In this document: one piece after another, positions 1 to 7,903 of the stretch | Position numbering within the stretch: the first letter of the stretch is position 1 | Layout of the letters: every line of letters starts with the position of its first letter | Assembly (NCBI RefSeq): GCF_007115105.1 | Contig: NZ_SULJ01000005.1 | Coordinates: 210,169-248,491 of the forward strand | DNA: 38,323 nucleotides | From: Clostridium sp. HBUAS56010 | GTDB lineage: Bacteria; Bacillota; Clostridia; Lachnospirales; Lachnospiraceae | Direction: 5' to 3' | Translations under genes and position numbers: made by a program | The notes under the pieces: model-generated | The model's input: only the letters and a program-made list of their open reading frames with translations | The model's database searches: none | What the model was told of the DNA's origin: nothing

Positions 1-150
1 ATCCGATTTTCTTTTTGTATTGGGTCCCATGCCTTCCCTCCGGGAATTATGGGTCTGATTCTGATTGACTGTCTTACCCTTTTCTCCGGTTCTGGCAGTC
101 ATTTCCTGTTCTTTTTTCCCTGATTGCTTCTCAAAGTCCTTATGTTCCAT
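1..150 (-). CDS. Small hydrophilic protein, C-terminus cut by window edge
   Basis: The reading frame starts at ATG 148-150 behind a GAGGTGATGAAG ribosome site and stays open for 50 codons to the left edge of the window. The product begins MEHKDFEKQSGKKEQ and is almost entirely Lys/Glu/Gln/Asn/Arg, with no hydrophobic core, so it is probably small and unstructured. It contains a GMGPNT stretch near residue 42. The 51-residue protein at 8534-8689 has a similar GPNT motif in an equally charged context, so the two may be distant relatives. I do not recognise the family. Real by start signal and codon pattern; the 3' end is not visible. Confidence 0.6.
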   Translation of the reverse strand, partial: MEHKDFEKQSGKKEQEMTARTGEKGKTVNQNQTHNSRREGMGPNTKRKSD

Positions 151-255
151 CTTCATCACCTCATTCTTAGTATGGCTGAAATGAAACTTTTTATGTTGAT
201 TCTTTTCGTGTATAATCCACCAAAAGCTGTACACCATAACCATGAGGTGATGACC

Positions 256-402
256 ATGTCCTATATAGCTCCTGCCGTTCAGGCAAAATTTGAAACTCTC
301 TCCATTGATTTAAAAAATCAGATTTTGGAGCGGAATGTTCAGATTAACACCATTTACGATCTCATTCGGGTCCTGGAAGATATCGTAAACGAAGGAAATT
401 GA
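256..402 (+). CDS. Conserved-looking 48-residue protein of unknown function
   Basis: A 48-codon frame, MSYIAPAVQAKFETLSIDLK and onward. An upstream ATG at 250 is in frame, but GAGGTG at 244-249 is 6 bases from ATG 256 and directly abuts ATG 250, so 256 is the better start. The protein is mostly amphipathic helix with a regular Leu/Ile pattern (ILERNVQINTIYDLIRVLEDIV), which suggests a small helical or coiled-coil protein, possibly a dimer. No signal peptide or cysteines. It is divergent from the partial gene on its left and ends at a good hairpin. I believe similar small proteins are common in Lachnospiraceae, but I cannot give a function. Confidence 0.65.
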   Translation: MSYIAPAVQAKFETLSIDLKNQILERNVQINTIYDLIRVLEDIVNEGN

Positions 403-416
403 CTTTTCTCCAAAGA

Positions 417-470
417 AGATGCCGCCAAATGCTTAATTAAGGGTATGAAGCGGCATCTATTCTTTCTTTT
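417..470 (+). terminator. Hairpin terminator between convergent genes
   Basis: AGATGCCGC (417-425) pairs with GCGGCATCT (450-458) around a 24-base loop, followed by a T-rich tail (459-470). It lies just after the 48-residue gene and just past the stop of the fructokinase on the other strand. The T tail is best in the plus direction, so it probably serves mainly the plus gene. Confidence 0.6.
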
Positions 471-1351
471 CAGACAAGCCCTAACTGAAATTCATCAAAT
501 CCAAGCTTTAATGCTCCCATGATTCCCTGATTGTCACAAAGACCTGGACGAACGATATAATGCTCCATATCCCCGATTTCTTTTGTTTCAATGTATCCGC
601 CAAGCTGCCGCTTAACTTCCTGTCTTATGAGAGGCAGCAACTGCTCCTGGTGCATCACACCACCGCCAAGAACGATTCTTTCCGGGGAAAGGGTCATAAT
701 ATAATTCACCAGTGCCTGACCAATATAATATGCTTCCAGCTCCCACACTTCATTTTTTTCTGCCAGTTCTGCGCCGTTTTTCCCCCAACGTGCAAAAATA
801 GCAGGTCCTGCTGCAAGTCCTTCCAGACAGGTCTTGTGATAAGGACATGCTCCTTCAAAAGAATCATTGGGATGTCTTGTCAGAAGCAGATGTCCTCCCT
901 CCGGGTGGAGCATTCCATGAAGAAGCGCCCCATTGCTGATAATTCCGGTTCCTACACCCGTTCCTATGGTAATGTACATACTGTTTTTCAATCCTCTGGT
1001 AATTCCCCAGGTTGCTTCTCCCAGAGCAGAACCATTGACATCGGTATCAAACCCCACCGGAATATGAAGTGATTCCTTAAACGCTCCCACAATATCATAA
1101 TTTCTCCAGGCAAGTTTCGGAGTTGTAGTTATAAAACCATAGGTTTCGGAATCTCTGTTTAAGTCTATCGGTCCAAAACAGCCAATTCCCATTGCCTCAA
1201 TCTCTTTATCTGCAAAATAAGAAATCAATTGCGGCATGGTAATCTCCGGTGTTTCCGTGGGAATTGTAATTTGCTGCAAAATCTCCCCATCCTCATTGCC
1301 GATTGCACAGACCATCTTTGTGCCCCCGGCTTCTAACGCCCCAATTCTCAT
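470..1351 (-). CDS. ROK-family fructokinase
   Basis: 293 residues. It phosphorylates a hexose with ATP, probably fructose to fructose-6-phosphate, in the cytoplasm. Visible ROK features: N-terminal phosphate loop GALEAGGTK (residues 4-12), catalytic Asp 104 in DTDVNG, ATP-site loop IGTGVGTG (129-136), and the ROK zinc cluster built from His154, Cys169, His172 and Cys175. The sequence most resembles the Bacillus GmuE/YdhR fructokinase type. ATG 1351 follows GGGAGG. The gene lies 15 bases after manA and is the last gene of the sugar operon. Together, manA and this kinase would feed fructose and mannose-6-phosphate into fructose-6-phosphate. Exact sugar specificity is inferred. Confidence 0.9.
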   Translation of the reverse strand: MRIGALEAGGTKMVCAIGNEDGEILQQITIPTETPEITMPQLISYFADKEIEAMGIGCFGPIDLNRDSETYGFITTTPKLAWRNYDIVGAFKESLHIPVGFDTDVNGSALGEATWGITRGLKNSMYITIGTGVGTGIISNGALLHGMLHPEGGHLLLTRHPNDSFEGACPYHKTCLEGLAAGPAIFARWGKNGAELAEKNEVWELEAYYIGQALVNYIMTLSPERIVLGGGVMHQEQLLPLIRQEVKRQLGGYIETKEIGDMEHYIVRPGLCDNQGIMGALKLGFDEFQLGLV

Positions 1352-1366
1352 GCATTTCCTCCCGTA

Positions 1367-2299
1367 CTATTGCGGATTTGAACAGATAATTGACATGTTT
1401 CCTTCCAGACTGTATTCCCCGCTTCCGGCTGGAACGATGAAATGCTGACCTGCACTTAAAGAAACCCCATTAACAGAACCATTCCCGCTTATAACACTTA
1501 CATTGGTAAAATATTCAGGAAGTCTCAGAGAGCACGAACCGGTTATGTCATATTTATCCACAGAGTAATAATCACAGGTTACCAAATGAGTATGATTTGC
1601 TCCTGGAATCAATTCCACAACTGGCTTGCTTTCATAAGGTTGAAAAGGAGCCTTTATAGTCTCAATGCTCTGTTTTACATGAAGCGGTCTAAGCTTCCCA
1701 TCAGAAAGGCGGTCATAATCATAGACACGGTATGTAACATCACTGCTTTGCTGTGTCTCCAAAATCATAGTTCCGCCCAGAATTGCATGAACACAACCTG
1801 GTTCGATCTGGAAGAAATCTCCTTTATTCACAGGTACTCTGCGGATAAATTCTTTCCATCTGCCTTCCTTTATCATTAATTCCATCTCTCTGTGATCTTT
1901 TGCATGATGGCCGATTACAATCTCTGCTCCAGGCTGACAATCCAGAATATACCAGCATTCTGTTTTCCCAAGAGAGCCATCTTCATGAACAGCAGCGTAA
2001 CGGTCATCGGGGTGAACCTGGATGCTTAAATCCGCTTTGGCATCAATGATCTTTATTAAAAGAGGAAACTGTTTTCCCGGATAATGACCAAACAGCTGGG
2101 GATTTTCATCCCAAAGACTGCTCAGTTTTTTCCCATCATAATGGCCGCCGGATATTACACATTCTCCGTTCTTATGCCCACTGATTGCCCAGCATTCCCC
2201 GGTTTTATCACTCGGTGTATTATACCCATATACCTCCCGGAGTCTGCTTCCTCCCCAGATGGCTTCTTTAAATACAGGCTCTAAAAACAGTAGTTCCAT
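1367..2299 (-). CDS. manA: Mannose-6-phosphate isomerase, class I
   Basis: 310 residues, typical of the short Firmicutes type I enzyme. It interconverts mannose-6-phosphate and fructose-6-phosphate. The cupin zinc ligands are visible: His96 in QVHPDD, Glu114 in KTECWY and His171 in GCVHAI. The N-terminal family signature EPVFKEAIWGG is present, and a second, degenerate cupin fills the C-terminus. The ATG follows AAAGGAGG. It starts 12 bases after the discoidin-like gene and is followed 15 bases later by the fructokinase, so all are probably on one mRNA. Confidence 0.95.
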   Translation of the reverse strand: MELLFLEPVFKEAIWGGSRLREVYGYNTPSDKTGECWAISGHKNGECVISGGHYDGKKLSSLWDENPQLFGHYPGKQFPLLIKIIDAKADLSIQVHPDDRYAAVHEDGSLGKTECWYILDCQPGAEIVIGHHAKDHREMELMIKEGRWKEFIRRVPVNKGDFFQIEPGCVHAILGGTMILETQQSSDVTYRVYDYDRLSDGKLRPLHVKQSIETIKAPFQPYESKPVVELIPGANHTHLVTCDYYSVDKYDITGSCSLRLPEYFTNVSVISGNGSVNGVSLSAGQHFIVPAGSGEYSLEGNMSIICSNPQ

Positions 2300-2311
2300 G
2301 GAATTCCTCCT

Positions 2312-3106
2312 TTATTCTGCTTCTTTCCCGTATACTTCAATCTGGGTGAGAGCCGGAAACGGAGATGGAGCATCCGATTTTATTAAATTGCTCAATTTTA
2401 CCCAGGTGATCTGTTTTCGTTCAATGGAAAACACATGGGGCTCGCTGCTTTTTTTCATTTCTACCACTTCCGATGTCTGATCTGAGAAAGTAAAAGTAGC
2501 CCTGACCCACCAGTTGTCGTGAGGGAAATCAGAACGGGTATAAAGAACAAGACGGTCAAAATCCACGGGACGTCCAAAATCCAGGGTCAGTTCTGCATCA
2601 TCCTGAGAATTAATTCCCCAGGATTCATAAGGCCATTCTCCATGGGACTCACTTGCTAAAATTCCATCAATGGCATTGCGTGCTGCAAATACGGCTTCTC
2701 CTCTTGTCTCCACATTGGCACAGGCATGAGGAAAACAACCGGTATCTCCATGCTGGTCCATAACATTCTTTGCCAGATTCCTGTAATTGTTCCATTCGAA
2801 AGGCGCTGCTTTGCGGATGGTCATGTAATGCCTGTTTCCTGTAAATACCTTAGGATTAAAAGAAACCTTTTTCTCGTCAAATGGAATGGCATAGGTTACT
2901 TCTTCTTTTGTTATATAAACAAGAGACTCATCCATTGCATCATCAATGCGAACCACATAATGAAGATGGGAAGGATCGGTTCTAAGAACAATCTCATCTC
3001 CGGCTTCATATTCACCTTTAAATACAAGGATTGCCTGATCCTGTCCGGATGCAAGGGCCTTTTCTCTGCCATCTTTTCCCTTTACTGCTATTGATACGCC
3101 AGCCAT
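2312..3106 (-). CDS. Discoidin-like (F5/8 type C) carbohydrate-binding protein
   Basis: 264 residues with no signal peptide or membrane segment. The C-terminal half (about 120-260) looks like an F5/8 type C jelly roll: NAIDG, then ESWGINSQDDAELTLDFG, FDRLVLYTR, NWWVRATFTFSD and a final LTQIEVYG. The N-terminal part is another beta-rich region. The ATG overlaps the regulator stop codon (TAATG), so translation is coupled to the GntR gene. A cytoplasmic sugar-binding protein fused to no enzyme is unusual. It may bind a sugar or act as an accessory to the neighbouring enzymes. Fold assignment is moderately sure; the role is unknown. Confidence 0.7.
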   Translation of the reverse strand: MAGVSIAVKGKDGREKALASGQDQAILVFKGEYEAGDEIVLRTDPSHLHYVVRIDDAMDESLVYITKEEVTYAIPFDEKKVSFNPKVFTGNRHYMTIRKAAPFEWNNYRNLAKNVMDQHGDTGCFPHACANVETRGEAVFAARNAIDGILASESHGEWPYESWGINSQDDAELTLDFGRPVDFDRLVLYTRSDFPHDNWWVRATFTFSDQTSEVVEMKKSSEPHVFSIERKQITWVKLSNLIKSDAPSPFPALTQIEVYGKEAE

Positions 3107-3810
3107 TAGATATCCTCCTGCTCTTCCTGTTCAAAATAGTCTTTATATTCTACTTCTATCTGGTATTTCATTCTCTTCATACTATAATACAGATGTTCTC
3201 TGAGGGATCGTTCCAATCCTGCAATATCCTTTTTCTCCAGAAGTTCAAACAGCTCTGTATGTTCTCTTATAATTCTGGTAAAATCCGTTTCCGTCACAAA
3301 ATCAAGCATACGGAATCTTGTGTAATGCAACTGTCTCGCCTGTATCATATCCCAAAGTTTTCTTTTGCCTGTTGCCCGAAACCAAATGGCGTGCATGTCA
3401 GCATCAATACGGTAAAACTGTTCCGGTTCAAACCCTTTTTCCTGAATGAGAGCCTGCTGCTTTCGGATCATATAACGAACTTCCTCAATCCACATAGGAG
3501 TTGCCATATCCATGAAATCTCTCATAACCATGGTTTCAACAGCAACTCTCATATAGATCATCTGTTTGATATTATCCAGATTCAAAAGGGTCACCTGGGT
3601 ACCGGAATATGGCACTGAAATAACAAATTCCTGTTCCTGCAGACTTCTAAGCGCATCCCTTACCGGAGTTCGCGAAACACCAAAACGTTCACATAACTCA
3701 TTCTCGCTCAACATCTGACCAGGTTTTAATTCCAGATCCAGGATTTCCTGCTTTAAAGTCTCAAATACCAGTTCGCCACGGTTTTTATAGGTTTTTGTTT
3801 TTCCTTCCAT
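3106..3810 (-). CDS. GntR-family regulator, FadR subfamily (FCD domain)
   Basis: 234 residues from ATG 3810. An N-terminal winged helix-turn-helix (SENELCERFGVSRTPVRDAL) precedes an all-helical FCD effector domain. The frame is open to an earlier ATG at 3858, but that ATG lies inside the terminator hairpin of the preceding gene and would encode the T-tract as Phe residues. ATG 3810 has its own GGAGAG site, so I prefer it. Sugar acids such as gluconate or glucuronate are usual ligands in this subfamily. The palindrome upstream of the SDR gene fits a FadR-type operator, so it probably represses its own operon. The effector is inferred. Confidence 0.9.
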   Translation of the reverse strand: MEGKTKTYKNRGELVFETLKQEILDLELKPGQMLSENELCERFGVSRTPVRDALRSLQEQEFVISVPYSGTQVTLLNLDNIKQMIYMRVAVETMVMRDFMDMATPMWIEEVRYMIRKQQALIQEKGFEPEQFYRIDADMHAIWFRATGKRKLWDMIQARQLHYTRFRMLDFVTETDFTRIIREHTELFELLEKKDIAGLERSLREHLYYSMKRMKYQIEVEYKDYFEQEEQEDI

Positions 3811-3842
3811 GGAACACTCTCCGTCTTCTATATTATAAGCAT

Positions 3843-3886
3843 GAAAAAAATATGCCATGACATCCCCTGGTGGCAGACGTCATGGC
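3843..3886 (-). terminator. Terminator after the SDR gene, overlapping the GntR leader
   Basis: On the minus strand, GCCATGAC (3886-3879) pairs with GTCATGGC (3861-3854), with further pairing inside the loop. A run of seven T residues follows. This is a good intrinsic terminator between the SDR gene and the regulator gene. It would attenuate, not abolish, transcription of the downstream operon. Confidence 0.7.
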
Positions 3887-3944
3887 CCTGTTTTCTCATG
3901 AAGTCAAACTGTCAGCATCTTACTTCACATGAAACCCTAAAGTA

Positions 3945-4757
3945 TTACTGTGGCTGTTTACCAATGTAAGCTAAAATACCACCGTCAACATACAGAATAT
4001 GTCCATTTACAAAGTTAGAAGCGTCGGAAGAAAGGAATACTGCAGGACCTGCCAGATCCTCTGCTTCTCCCCAGCGTCCTGCTGGTGTCTTAGCAATGAT
4101 GAACTGGTCAAACGGATGTCTTGATCCATCAGCCTGCACTTCACGAAGAGGTGCTGTCTGAGGAGTTGCAATATATCCAGGTCCAATTCCGTTACACTGA
4201 ATGTTAAATTCACCATACTCAGAAGCAATGTTCTTTGTAAGCATCTTAAGTCCGCCCTTTGCTGCTGCATAAGCAGATACAGTCTCACGGCCTAACTCAG
4301 ACATCATGGAGCAGATGTTTACAATCTTTCCATGGCCCTTTTTAATCATTGACGGGATAACTGCTTTTGCAACGATAAATGGTGCGTTTAAGTCAACATC
4401 AATTACCTGTCTGAAATCTGCTGCAGACATGTCACACATTGGAATACGTTTGATAATACCTGCGTTATTGAATAAAATATCAATTACGCCTACCTCTTTT
4501 TCAATCTGAGCTACCATAGCATTAACAGCTTCTTCGTCGGTAACATCACATACATATCCATGTGCAGAAATTCCTTCTTCTTTGTAAGCAGCAATTCCTT
4601 TATCTACTAATTCCTGTTTAATATCATTAAAAACGATGGTAGCACCCACTGCTGCAAGAGACTTTGCAATGGCAAATCCAATACCATAGGAAGCACCTGT
4701 TACTAAGGCAACCTTTCCTTCAAGGGAAAACTGGCTTGTTAAATAATCCTTATTCAT
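3945..4757 (-). CDS. Gluconate 5-dehydrogenase / KduD-type short-chain dehydrogenase
   Basis: 270 residues, classical SDR. The cofactor loop is TGASYGIG (20-27), NNAG is at 97-100, and the catalytic residues are Ser150, Tyr163 and Lys167. The insert around REVQADGSRHPFDQFI and the ending VDGGILAYIGKQPQ are characteristic of streptococcal gluconate 5-dehydrogenase. That enzyme reversibly oxidises D-gluconate to 5-keto-D-gluconate; close relatives act on 2-deoxy-gluconate analogues in uronate breakdown. The ATG follows AAAGGAG. It is the first gene of the cluster and lies directly behind the GntR-type operator. Confidence 0.92.
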   Translation of the reverse strand: MNKDYLTSQFSLEGKVALVTGASYGIGFAIAKSLAAVGATIVFNDIKQELVDKGIAAYKEEGISAHGYVCDVTDEEAVNAMVAQIEKEVGVIDILFNNAGIIKRIPMCDMSAADFRQVIDVDLNAPFIVAKAVIPSMIKKGHGKIVNICSMMSELGRETVSAYAAAKGGLKMLTKNIASEYGEFNIQCNGIGPGYIATPQTAPLREVQADGSRHPFDQFIIAKTPAGRWGEAEDLAGPAVFLSSDASNFVNGHILYVDGGILAYIGKQPQ

Positions 4758-4810
4758 AATTCCATTCTCCTTTACTTGTGTTTTGGTCAGTTATCTCGTC
4801 ATCACAGCGT

Positions 4811-4860
4811 ATTTTGTATTCAAATTTTAATGTTTGTATACAAACTCAATGACTTGTATA
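4811..4860. promoter_or_regulatory. GntR/FadR-type operator cluster upstream of the SDR gene
   Basis: A perfect 14-bp palindrome, GTTTGTATACAAAC, occupies 4832-4845. A near-palindromic copy, TTTGTATTCAAA, lies at 4813-4824, and a half-site CTTGTATA at 4853-4860. The TTGTATACAA-like form is usual for FadR/UxuR-type GntR operators. Location 75 bases upstream of the SDR start, in an operon that encodes a GntR regulator, makes autoregulation likely. Confidence 0.7.
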
Positions 4861-4951
4861 TATATTAACAGATTGACCGTATGATTTCAATATACATTTT
4901 TACCAAACAACCCTGATTTTATTTAGCTAATATTCTGGAATTCCTTATTTT

Positions 4952-5004
4952 CCAAACAACAAGAGCAAAATCCCTGTCTCCAAAGGGAAACCGGGATTTT
5001 GCTC
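4952..5004 (-). terminator. Strong hairpin terminator of the Cys-rich small gene
   Basis: GAGCAAAATCCC (4963-4974) is a perfect 12-bp match to GGGATTTTGCTC (4993-5004). On the minus strand the stem is followed by TTGTTGTTT. The flanks are T-rich in the plus direction too, so it may insulate both ways. Confidence 0.75.
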
Positions 5005-5050
5005 CTGTTTATATTTTTTGTGAGATTTGTTTCAGACAGGCTTAATACAA

Positions 5051-5293
5051 TTATCTGCATCCACAGTTGGAATTTGTATCTCCCATCACTGCATCATTAT
5101 AATTCTTTCCACAACTATTGGCGGACCAGAACCCATCCCGGAATCCAGTCTCATATCCATCTTTGAACCCTGCTGCATAGCCTTGACGGTAACACATATT
5201 CATATTGCCGCTTCCTGCTGTATCACTGACTTCACATTTGCAATTATTTGTACTGCTTGGTTTTGTGCAGTTATTCCAATTATTACAACTCAT
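5051..5293 (-). CDS. Cys-rich small protein with aromatic/glycine tetrad repeats
   Basis: 80 residues starting MSCNNWNNCTKPSSTNNCKC. It has nine cysteines or so, concentrated at both ends. The middle repeats an aromatic-x-x-Gly pattern every four residues (YRQGYAAGFKDGYETGFRDG). There is no signal peptide. Start ATG 5293 follows GAGGAG. Such Cys plus Gly/Tyr low-complexity proteins are frequent among spore coat and exosporium proteins, and the window holds other coat genes, but that role is inference. It has its own terminator, so it is probably a single-gene unit. Confidence 0.7.
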   Translation of the reverse strand: MSCNNWNNCTKPSSTNNCKCEVSDTAGSGNMNMCYRQGYAAGFKDGYETGFRDGFWSANSCGKNYNDAVMGDTNSNCGCR

Positions 5294-5379
5294 TCTATAA
5301 ACTCCTCAATTATCAGGCTTGTAATATATCTTATGTGTTTCTAGCTGCAATGTGAGGTTTTATGGGTATTTTTCTAAAC

Positions 5380-7401
5380 TTATACCTGATAAATCTTAAC
5401 GCTGTCTCTGTTATGTAACTCCTGTTGAAACGATCCGCTCTCTCCGTTGACTTCCAGCATTACCTGTCTTGTTAAATTTTTAAAGTCCAGACCAGAATAC
5501 TCTAAAACGTCCATAAGATAATAGGGATTCTGGTCTGGCTTTGGAGGTAAAACAAGAGGTTTCTCATTAAGAAAAATAGTTATTCCCTCTATAAGTTCAG
5601 ACCTATGTGCGGAAGCTTCCTTCTTTCCACCCTGATGAATACTCATAGAACTCATCTCTGCCGGAGCAAGTAAAACCCCTGAATTCTGCATCTGTCTGAC
5701 TGTAGTACTCTCATAAGGCTCTCTGCCTTCACTGACTTTTTTCACAGAAACCTTCTCCGTCTCCAATGTCTCTTCCCGTTCAGCCGATTCTTTCTCCTCT
5801 CCTGTCTCTATGGTAATACGGTCTCCTGTTTTTAAAACCACGTCCCCGTGAACGGGTTGGTCATTGATCTTTACCACTTTACCGGAACCAGGCTCTGTGA
5901 CATCAGATAACTTTGCCGCCGCACTCTTTCCATGGGTGGCAGGAACAAATACAATCCAGTCCTCCGCATTGACAGGGTCGGATAACTGTGCCTGTTCTCC
6001 GTTGAGTTTTAACACGGAAGGTTCTGCTTTTTCTCCGTAAAAAACAGTCCTTTTACCATTGACATGAACAATCAGATTCTGACCGGATCGTCCAATCATA
6101 TCCTGATAATTATAGCCATTCATCATCAGAATGTCCATCACCGTAAAGCTTCCATTTCTGAATATCTTGGCTGGACGATCATTTAAAATAACACGGTAAC
6201 TGTCATTGACAATATTAAACCCGGCAGAGATAACAATGCCAAGAGGCGTTGCATATTCTGGATTCTCAAGATTGTAGTCATCCGAATAAGCGTTGATCTT
6301 AAAATTATTTCCCGCAATTGCCACTCTTTTCGGGTCAATCTTTAAATGCTCCACAATTCCTTCTTTTAATCCTGCTAATCTGCTTCCTCCGCCTGCCAAA
6401 AATACTGCTGAGGGCACTCCTCCATTGATCTCCACGATCTTAGAAGAGATCTCTTCACACAGTCTGGAAGATGCTTCCTTAATACTTTCAAAAATAGACT
6501 CTCTGGTTATTGTCTGCTCAAATCCAAGAATATCTGTAAAATACAATTCTTCTTCCTCGTCAATTTCAGCCTTTATCTTCTCTGCCGTATCAAAATCCAC
6601 CAGATATTCCTTCATAATTGACTCAGTTATCTCATCTCCCGCAAGTATTGCCATGGTATATCCAGTCACGCTCCCATCCCGGCAGACTGCAATATCAGAT
6701 GTTCCTGCCCCGATATCCACCATTGCCAGATTAAGCAGACGGATATTCTGAGGAATTGCCGCATTGATGGCAGCAATCGGTTCCAGAGTCAGGCTTGACA
6801 CCTCCAGATCAATCTTATTCATAGCAGCATAAAGACTTTCTACCACTTCTGTAGGAAGAAACGTTGCAATAATATCTGCTTTTAAAACACGTCCATGATG
6901 GTCCACCAGATTAGAAATTACATAATTATCCAGATAATACCTGCTCACCGTATATCCGACCAGATAAAACTGTCTGTCAGACTCCTTCCCTTCCCGGTTC
7001 ATAAACATCTTCTCGGCTTCACTTATAGCACCTGCCTCCAGCCTGCTGACAGACTCCACATCAATCTTCTGAGCCCTGGACAGTTCCATCTCAAAGGTGA
7101 CGCTTTCCGTTCTCAGCGCCCTTCCTGCCGCTGCCACGCACACCTTCTTTAGTCTGCATCCAAGCTTATTCTCAAGCCGTGTCTTTACTTGTCCGGCGAT
7201 TTTAGCCACCTGATCGATATCTTCAATCTGACCGTCCACCATGGCTCGTTTCGTATGCTCCGCCCTTTCAATTGCAACAATATGTATTCTGTCTCCGTCT
7301 GGCATCCCCACCATTCCAATAATGCTGCGGGTTCCGATGTCCAGTGCAAAAATAGCCTGATCCGGAAGTATATCTGTCAAAACACCATTTCTGTTATCCA
7401 T
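5380..7401 (-). CDS. FtsA-like actin-fold ATPase with long C-terminal extension
   Basis: 673 residues from ATG 7401, which follows GGATGGGG. A TTG further upstream in the same frame has no ribosome site. The first 400 residues are FtsA/PilM-like: phosphate loop ALDIGTRS near residue 20, second phosphate motif MVDIGAGTSDIAV near 247, and adenosine motif FLAGGGSRLAGL. Ordinary FtsA is about 420 residues. This protein adds some 250 residues, including ubiquitin-like or SLBB-like segments (VMDILMMNGYNYQDMI; LMDVLEYSGLDFKNL) separated by an acidic linker. No genes for FtsZ or a pilus are nearby. It is probably a membrane-recruited scaffold paralogous to FtsA, role unknown. Confidence 0.85.
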   Translation of the reverse strand: MDNRNGVLTDILPDQAIFALDIGTRSIIGMVGMPDGDRIHIVAIERAEHTKRAMVDGQIEDIDQVAKIAGQVKTRLENKLGCRLKKVCVAAAGRALRTESVTFEMELSRAQKIDVESVSRLEAGAISEAEKMFMNREGKESDRQFYLVGYTVSRYYLDNYVISNLVDHHGRVLKADIIATFLPTEVVESLYAAMNKIDLEVSSLTLEPIAAINAAIPQNIRLLNLAMVDIGAGTSDIAVCRDGSVTGYTMAILAGDEITESIMKEYLVDFDTAEKIKAEIDEEEELYFTDILGFEQTITRESIFESIKEASSRLCEEISSKIVEINGGVPSAVFLAGGGSRLAGLKEGIVEHLKIDPKRVAIAGNNFKINAYSDDYNLENPEYATPLGIVISAGFNIVNDSYRVILNDRPAKIFRNGSFTVMDILMMNGYNYQDMIGRSGQNLIVHVNGKRTVFYGEKAEPSVLKLNGEQAQLSDPVNAEDWIVFVPATHGKSAAAKLSDVTEPGSGKVVKINDQPVHGDVVLKTGDRITIETGEEKESAEREETLETEKVSVKKVSEGREPYESTTVRQMQNSGVLLAPAEMSSMSIHQGGKKEASAHRSELIEGITIFLNEKPLVLPPKPDQNPYYLMDVLEYSGLDFKNLTRQVMLEVNGESGSFQQELHNRDSVKIYQV

Positions 7402-7521
7402 AAACAATGCCCCATCCTTTTGTACATTTGTTTTTATTTTACTAGTATAACCGGTCTCCGTCAATCGAATAAGGGAAACTTTTGTTGAAAAAAGGAGGAT
7501 TGGTGCAGAGTTATAAACCCT

Positions 7522-7550
7522 TTGACATATAAATCTATGTGATTTATAAT
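7522..7550 (+). promoter_or_regulatory. Consensus SigA promoter for the 71-residue gene
   Basis: TTGACA at 7522-7527 and TATAAT at 7545-7550 are separated by exactly 17 bases. Both hexamers are perfect. The start codon of the plus-strand gene is 77 bases downstream of the -10, so a strong vegetative promoter is expected. Confidence 0.9.
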
Positions 7551-7626
7551 AAATTTATAAAAAAAGAACAAGCTTGTAGTGAGAATATTACTTCTATATA
7601 AGATTGCCATATGAAAGGAAAATAAA

Positions 7627-7842
7627 ATGGGAAAATTTGAAGATGCTGAAACAATTGGATTAAGAAATAAAAGTACTGATAAAGTCATGGCAGTATATCC
7701 GTTCAAAGCAGAAGGAACTGATGAAGAAATTACAAAAAAAGTAACAGACTGGTACTATATGCAGAATTGTGCCGCAGAGGACGAATTGAGAAGCGCATAT
7801 GTAGATGTATTAACAAAAGAGGAAGCAAAGTCTTTTCAGTAA
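7627..7842 (+). CDS. Small acidic protein of unknown function
   Basis: 71 residues beginning MGKFEDAETIGLRNKSTDKV. The ATG follows AAAGGAA at normal spacing. The composition is Glu/Lys/Asp/Ala-rich, with a central TDEEITKKVTDWYYMQNCAAED helix-like section and one Cys. No membrane segment or signal. It is monocistronic: a perfect promoter upstream and a strong terminator downstream suggest abundant expression. I do not recognise the family. Confidence 0.75.
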   Translation: MGKFEDAETIGLRNKSTDKVMAVYPFKAEGTDEEITKKVTDWYYMQNCAAEDELRSAYVDVLTKEEAKSFQ

Positions 7843-7869
7843 AGAATTATAACCACTCAGGCACAGAAG

Positions 7870-7901
7870 GCGGGTCCGGAACATTGGATACCCGCTTTTT
7901 T
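7870..7901 (+). terminator. Intrinsic terminator of the 71-residue gene
   Basis: GCGGGT (7870-7875) pairs with ACCCGC (7890-7895) with additional CC/GG pairing inside, followed by seven T residues. It lies 27 bases after the stop codon. Confidence 0.85.
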
Positions 7902-7903
7902 CC

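Noticed and set aside
7402-7464. Start of the FtsA-like protein at TTG 7464
   Set aside because: No ribosome site precedes it; ATG 7401 follows GGATGGGG and gives a conventional start.
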